Shown here: piece after piece, positions 63,060 through 64,000 of the stretch
Position numbering within the stretch: the stretch's first letter is position 1
Layout: the number at the start of each line of letters is the position of its first letter
Assembly: GCA_963812885.1 (NCBI GenBank)
Contig: CAWEWZ010000008.1
Span: 372,001-436,000 of the forward strand
Reading direction: 5' to 3'
Length of the DNA: 64,000 nt
Source of the DNA: Bog-756 sp963812885
Lineage (GTDB): Bacteria; Actinomycetota; Acidimicrobiia; Acidimicrobiales; RAAP-2
The notes under the pieces: model-generated
Told to the model about the DNA's origin: nothing
Databases searched by the model: none
Seen by the model: only the letters and a program-made list of their open reading frames with translations
Program-made: the position numbers and the translations under genes

Positions 63060-63701
63060 ATGACTGAGGGGTGGTTGGCCGGTCGGCCGGACGAGACGAT
63101 CCGGTCGGCCGACGTGACGTTGACCAGGGCGCGCCTCGACGACGTCGATGACCTGGTCGCCGCCGTCAATCGCAGCCTCGACGAACTGCGGCCGTGGATG
63201 CCCTGGGCCCAGGTTCCGGCCACGCCGGCGTCGATCGGCGAATTCCTGGAGCGTGCCGTGGCCAACTGGGAGGCGGGTCATGAATTCCAGTTCGCCATCC
63301 GGGGCGCCCCCGCGGGCGGGAGCACGGGGGTGACCAACGGGGTGAGCGACGGGGTCAGCGAGGGCGACAGTGTCCCTGGGACCCTGCTCGGCTTCTGCGG
63401 ACTGCACGATCGGGTCGGCCCCGGGGGTTTGGAGATCGGCTACTGGGTCCGGTCGGACCACACCGGGCGGGGCCTGGCCACCGCGGCGGCGTCGGCGCTG
63501 ACCTCGTCGGCCCTCGGCCTCCAGGGTGTCTCCCGGGTCGAGATCCACTGCGATGCCGCCAACCTGGGCAGCGCCGCCATCCCCAACAAGCTCGGGTACC
63601 GACTCGACCGTGTGGAGAATCGGCCACCGGCGGCGCCCGGTGAGACCGCCCGAGCACATGATCTGGGTGTTCGGCCCCGCGCCGGCCCGGGTCGCTCGTG
63701 A
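63060..63701 (+). CDS. RimJ/RimL-like GNAT acetyltransferase
   Basis: This 213-residue acetyltransferase has VTLTRARLDDVDDLVAAVNR, the RimL-type SLDELRPWMPWAQVPATPAS, GLHDRVGPGGLEIGYWVRSD, the acetyl-CoA loop HTGRGLATAAASALTSSALG, and EIHCDAANLGSAAIPNKLGY. A Gly/Ser-rich insert (STGVTNGVSDGVSEGDS) lies mid-protein. I take the ATG 63060; an upstream GTG would add the CAAGP repeats. The stop at 63701 overlaps the next GTG (GTGA). After ETARAHDLGVR the usual ending HMIWVF is in the next frame, so one base may be wrong. Confidence 0.78.
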   Translation: MTEGWLAGRPDETIRSADVTLTRARLDDVDDLVAAVNRSLDELRPWMPWAQVPATPASIGEFLERAVANWEAGHEFQFAIRGAPAGGSTGVTNGVSDGVSEGDSVPGTLLGFCGLHDRVGPGGLEIGYWVRSDHTGRGLATAAASALTSSALGLQGVSRVEIHCDAANLGSAAIPNKLGYRLDRVENRPPAAPGETARAHDLGVRPRAGPGRS

Positions 63702-64000
63702 GGGCTGGCTCGCCATCCATCGACGGGACGGCGTTTCGGACGGGGAGCCGGGTCCTCGCCGGGGCCGGCGTCGCCGCCGTGGTGGTGGCGGCGGCCCTCG
63801 ACGGAACGGCGACACGATCGGCGGCGTCACAGGTGTGGCCGGCCTTCGTCCTGGTGGCCGGACTGCTGCTGGTCGGGCTGGTGGCCGACCAGGACGGCCT
63901 GTTCGAGGCGGCCGGTCACCGGCTGGCCGTGGCCGCCCCGAACGGCCTCGTGCTCTTCGCCACCGCGGCGGCGACCATCGCCGTGGTCACCGCGTTGCTC
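63698..64000 (+). CDS. ArsB/SLC13-type anion permease, N-terminal part (runs off right edge)
   Basis: The first 101 codons after a GTG overlapping the acetyltransferase stop. After an N-terminal helix (SRVLAGAGVAAVVVAAALD) comes WPAFVLVAGLLLVGLVADQD, then GLFEAAGHRLAVAAPNGLVL and the start of another helix. The pattern VADQDGLFEAAGHRLA is typical of ArsB-like permeases of the ion-transporter superfamily. Arsenite or another anion as substrate is an inference, since no arsR or arsC is in view. Confidence 0.7.
   Translation, partial: MRAGSPSIDGTAFRTGSRVLAGAGVAAVVVAAALDGTATRSAASQVWPAFVLVAGLLLVGLVADQDGLFEAAGHRLAVAAPNGLVLFATAAATIAVVTALL

Noticed and set aside
63698..64000. An arsenic-resistance operon at the right edge
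   Set aside because: Only the first 101 codons of a permease are seen; no arsR, arsC or arsenite-binding motif is present, so the substrate cannot be claimed.

Overview
The window is high-GC DNA that reads as a free-living actinobacterium, most likely of the class Acidimicrobiia or a close relative. This placement is inferred from gene content, not from a marker-gene search. The clues are an AcnB-type aconitase, a luciferase-like flavin oxidoreductase of the kind that uses F420, HemQ/ChdC of the coproporphyrin heme route, an actinobacterial-type LexA box upstream of recA, a CIRCE element upstream of groEL, many GTG starts, frequent ATGA/GTGA stop-start overlaps, and secreted proteins with the aromatic-Gly repeat centred on GYWLVAADGG. 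Nothing looks like a prophage, integron, CRISPR array or transposon. The window looks like ordinary chromosome with two decayed gene ends.

Layout. 1-5.9 kb: surface genes (a partial secreted protein, a large polytopic membrane protein, a parallel beta-helix secreted protein) and a Ca2+/cation antiporter. 6-8.5 kb: a PadR-controlled two-gene drug-efflux type ABC exporter. 8.7-12.2 kb: a LysR regulator divergent from acnB. 12.3-17.3 kb: small housekeeping and unknown genes (NRDE protein, P-loop kinase, hydrolase, DinB-like, cupin). 17.4-22.3 kb: a Fur-family regulator, a 19-bp Fur-type operator, and a divergent zinc/manganese ABC uptake operon ending in a PrmC-like methyltransferase. 22.4-30.4 kb: a stress protein, alcohol dehydrogenase, PiT phosphate transporter with its DUF47 partner, a K+ channel, aldo-keto reductase, a HiPIP-like small protein and a haloalkane-dehalogenase-like hydrolase. 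30.6-35.3 kb: a DUF35/thiolase pair, two methyltransferases and two short-chain dehydrogenases. 35.3-38.2 kb: two divergent citrate synthases, one fused to a DNA-binding helix-turn-helix and the other to a CBS pair. 38-41.6 kb: an LLM oxidoreductase with a C-terminal SnoaL-like domain and a Tat-exported DMF-amidase-like protein. 41.8-48.2 kb: recA and the cinA-pgsA-rimO operon, plus tRNA-Ser(GCT). 48.3-55.9 kb: a superinfection-immunity-like protein, a truncated GGDEF gene, a giant modular secreted protein, a stress protein, an SGNH hydrolase and a truncated YcaQ-like gene. 56-64 kb: groEL, then chdC-larE-NIL-methyltransferase, a NUDIX protein, acetyltransferases and the start of an ArsB/SLC13-type permease.

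Working together: acnB and the two regulated citrate synthases all belong to the entry of the TCA or methylcitrate cycle and carry unusual control devices. The Fur box lies exactly between the regulator and the metal importer. The PiT-DUF47, PadR-ABC and DUF35-thiolase pairs are translationally coupled or closely packed.

A caution applies to the whole annotation. About thirty one-base frame breaks interrupt otherwise well-conserved genes (acnB has six, cinA three). Almost all are explained by one extra base, while recA, groEL and both citrate synthases are intact. This looks like sequence or assembly error far more than gene decay. Coordinates for those genes therefore span the whole gene across the breaks.
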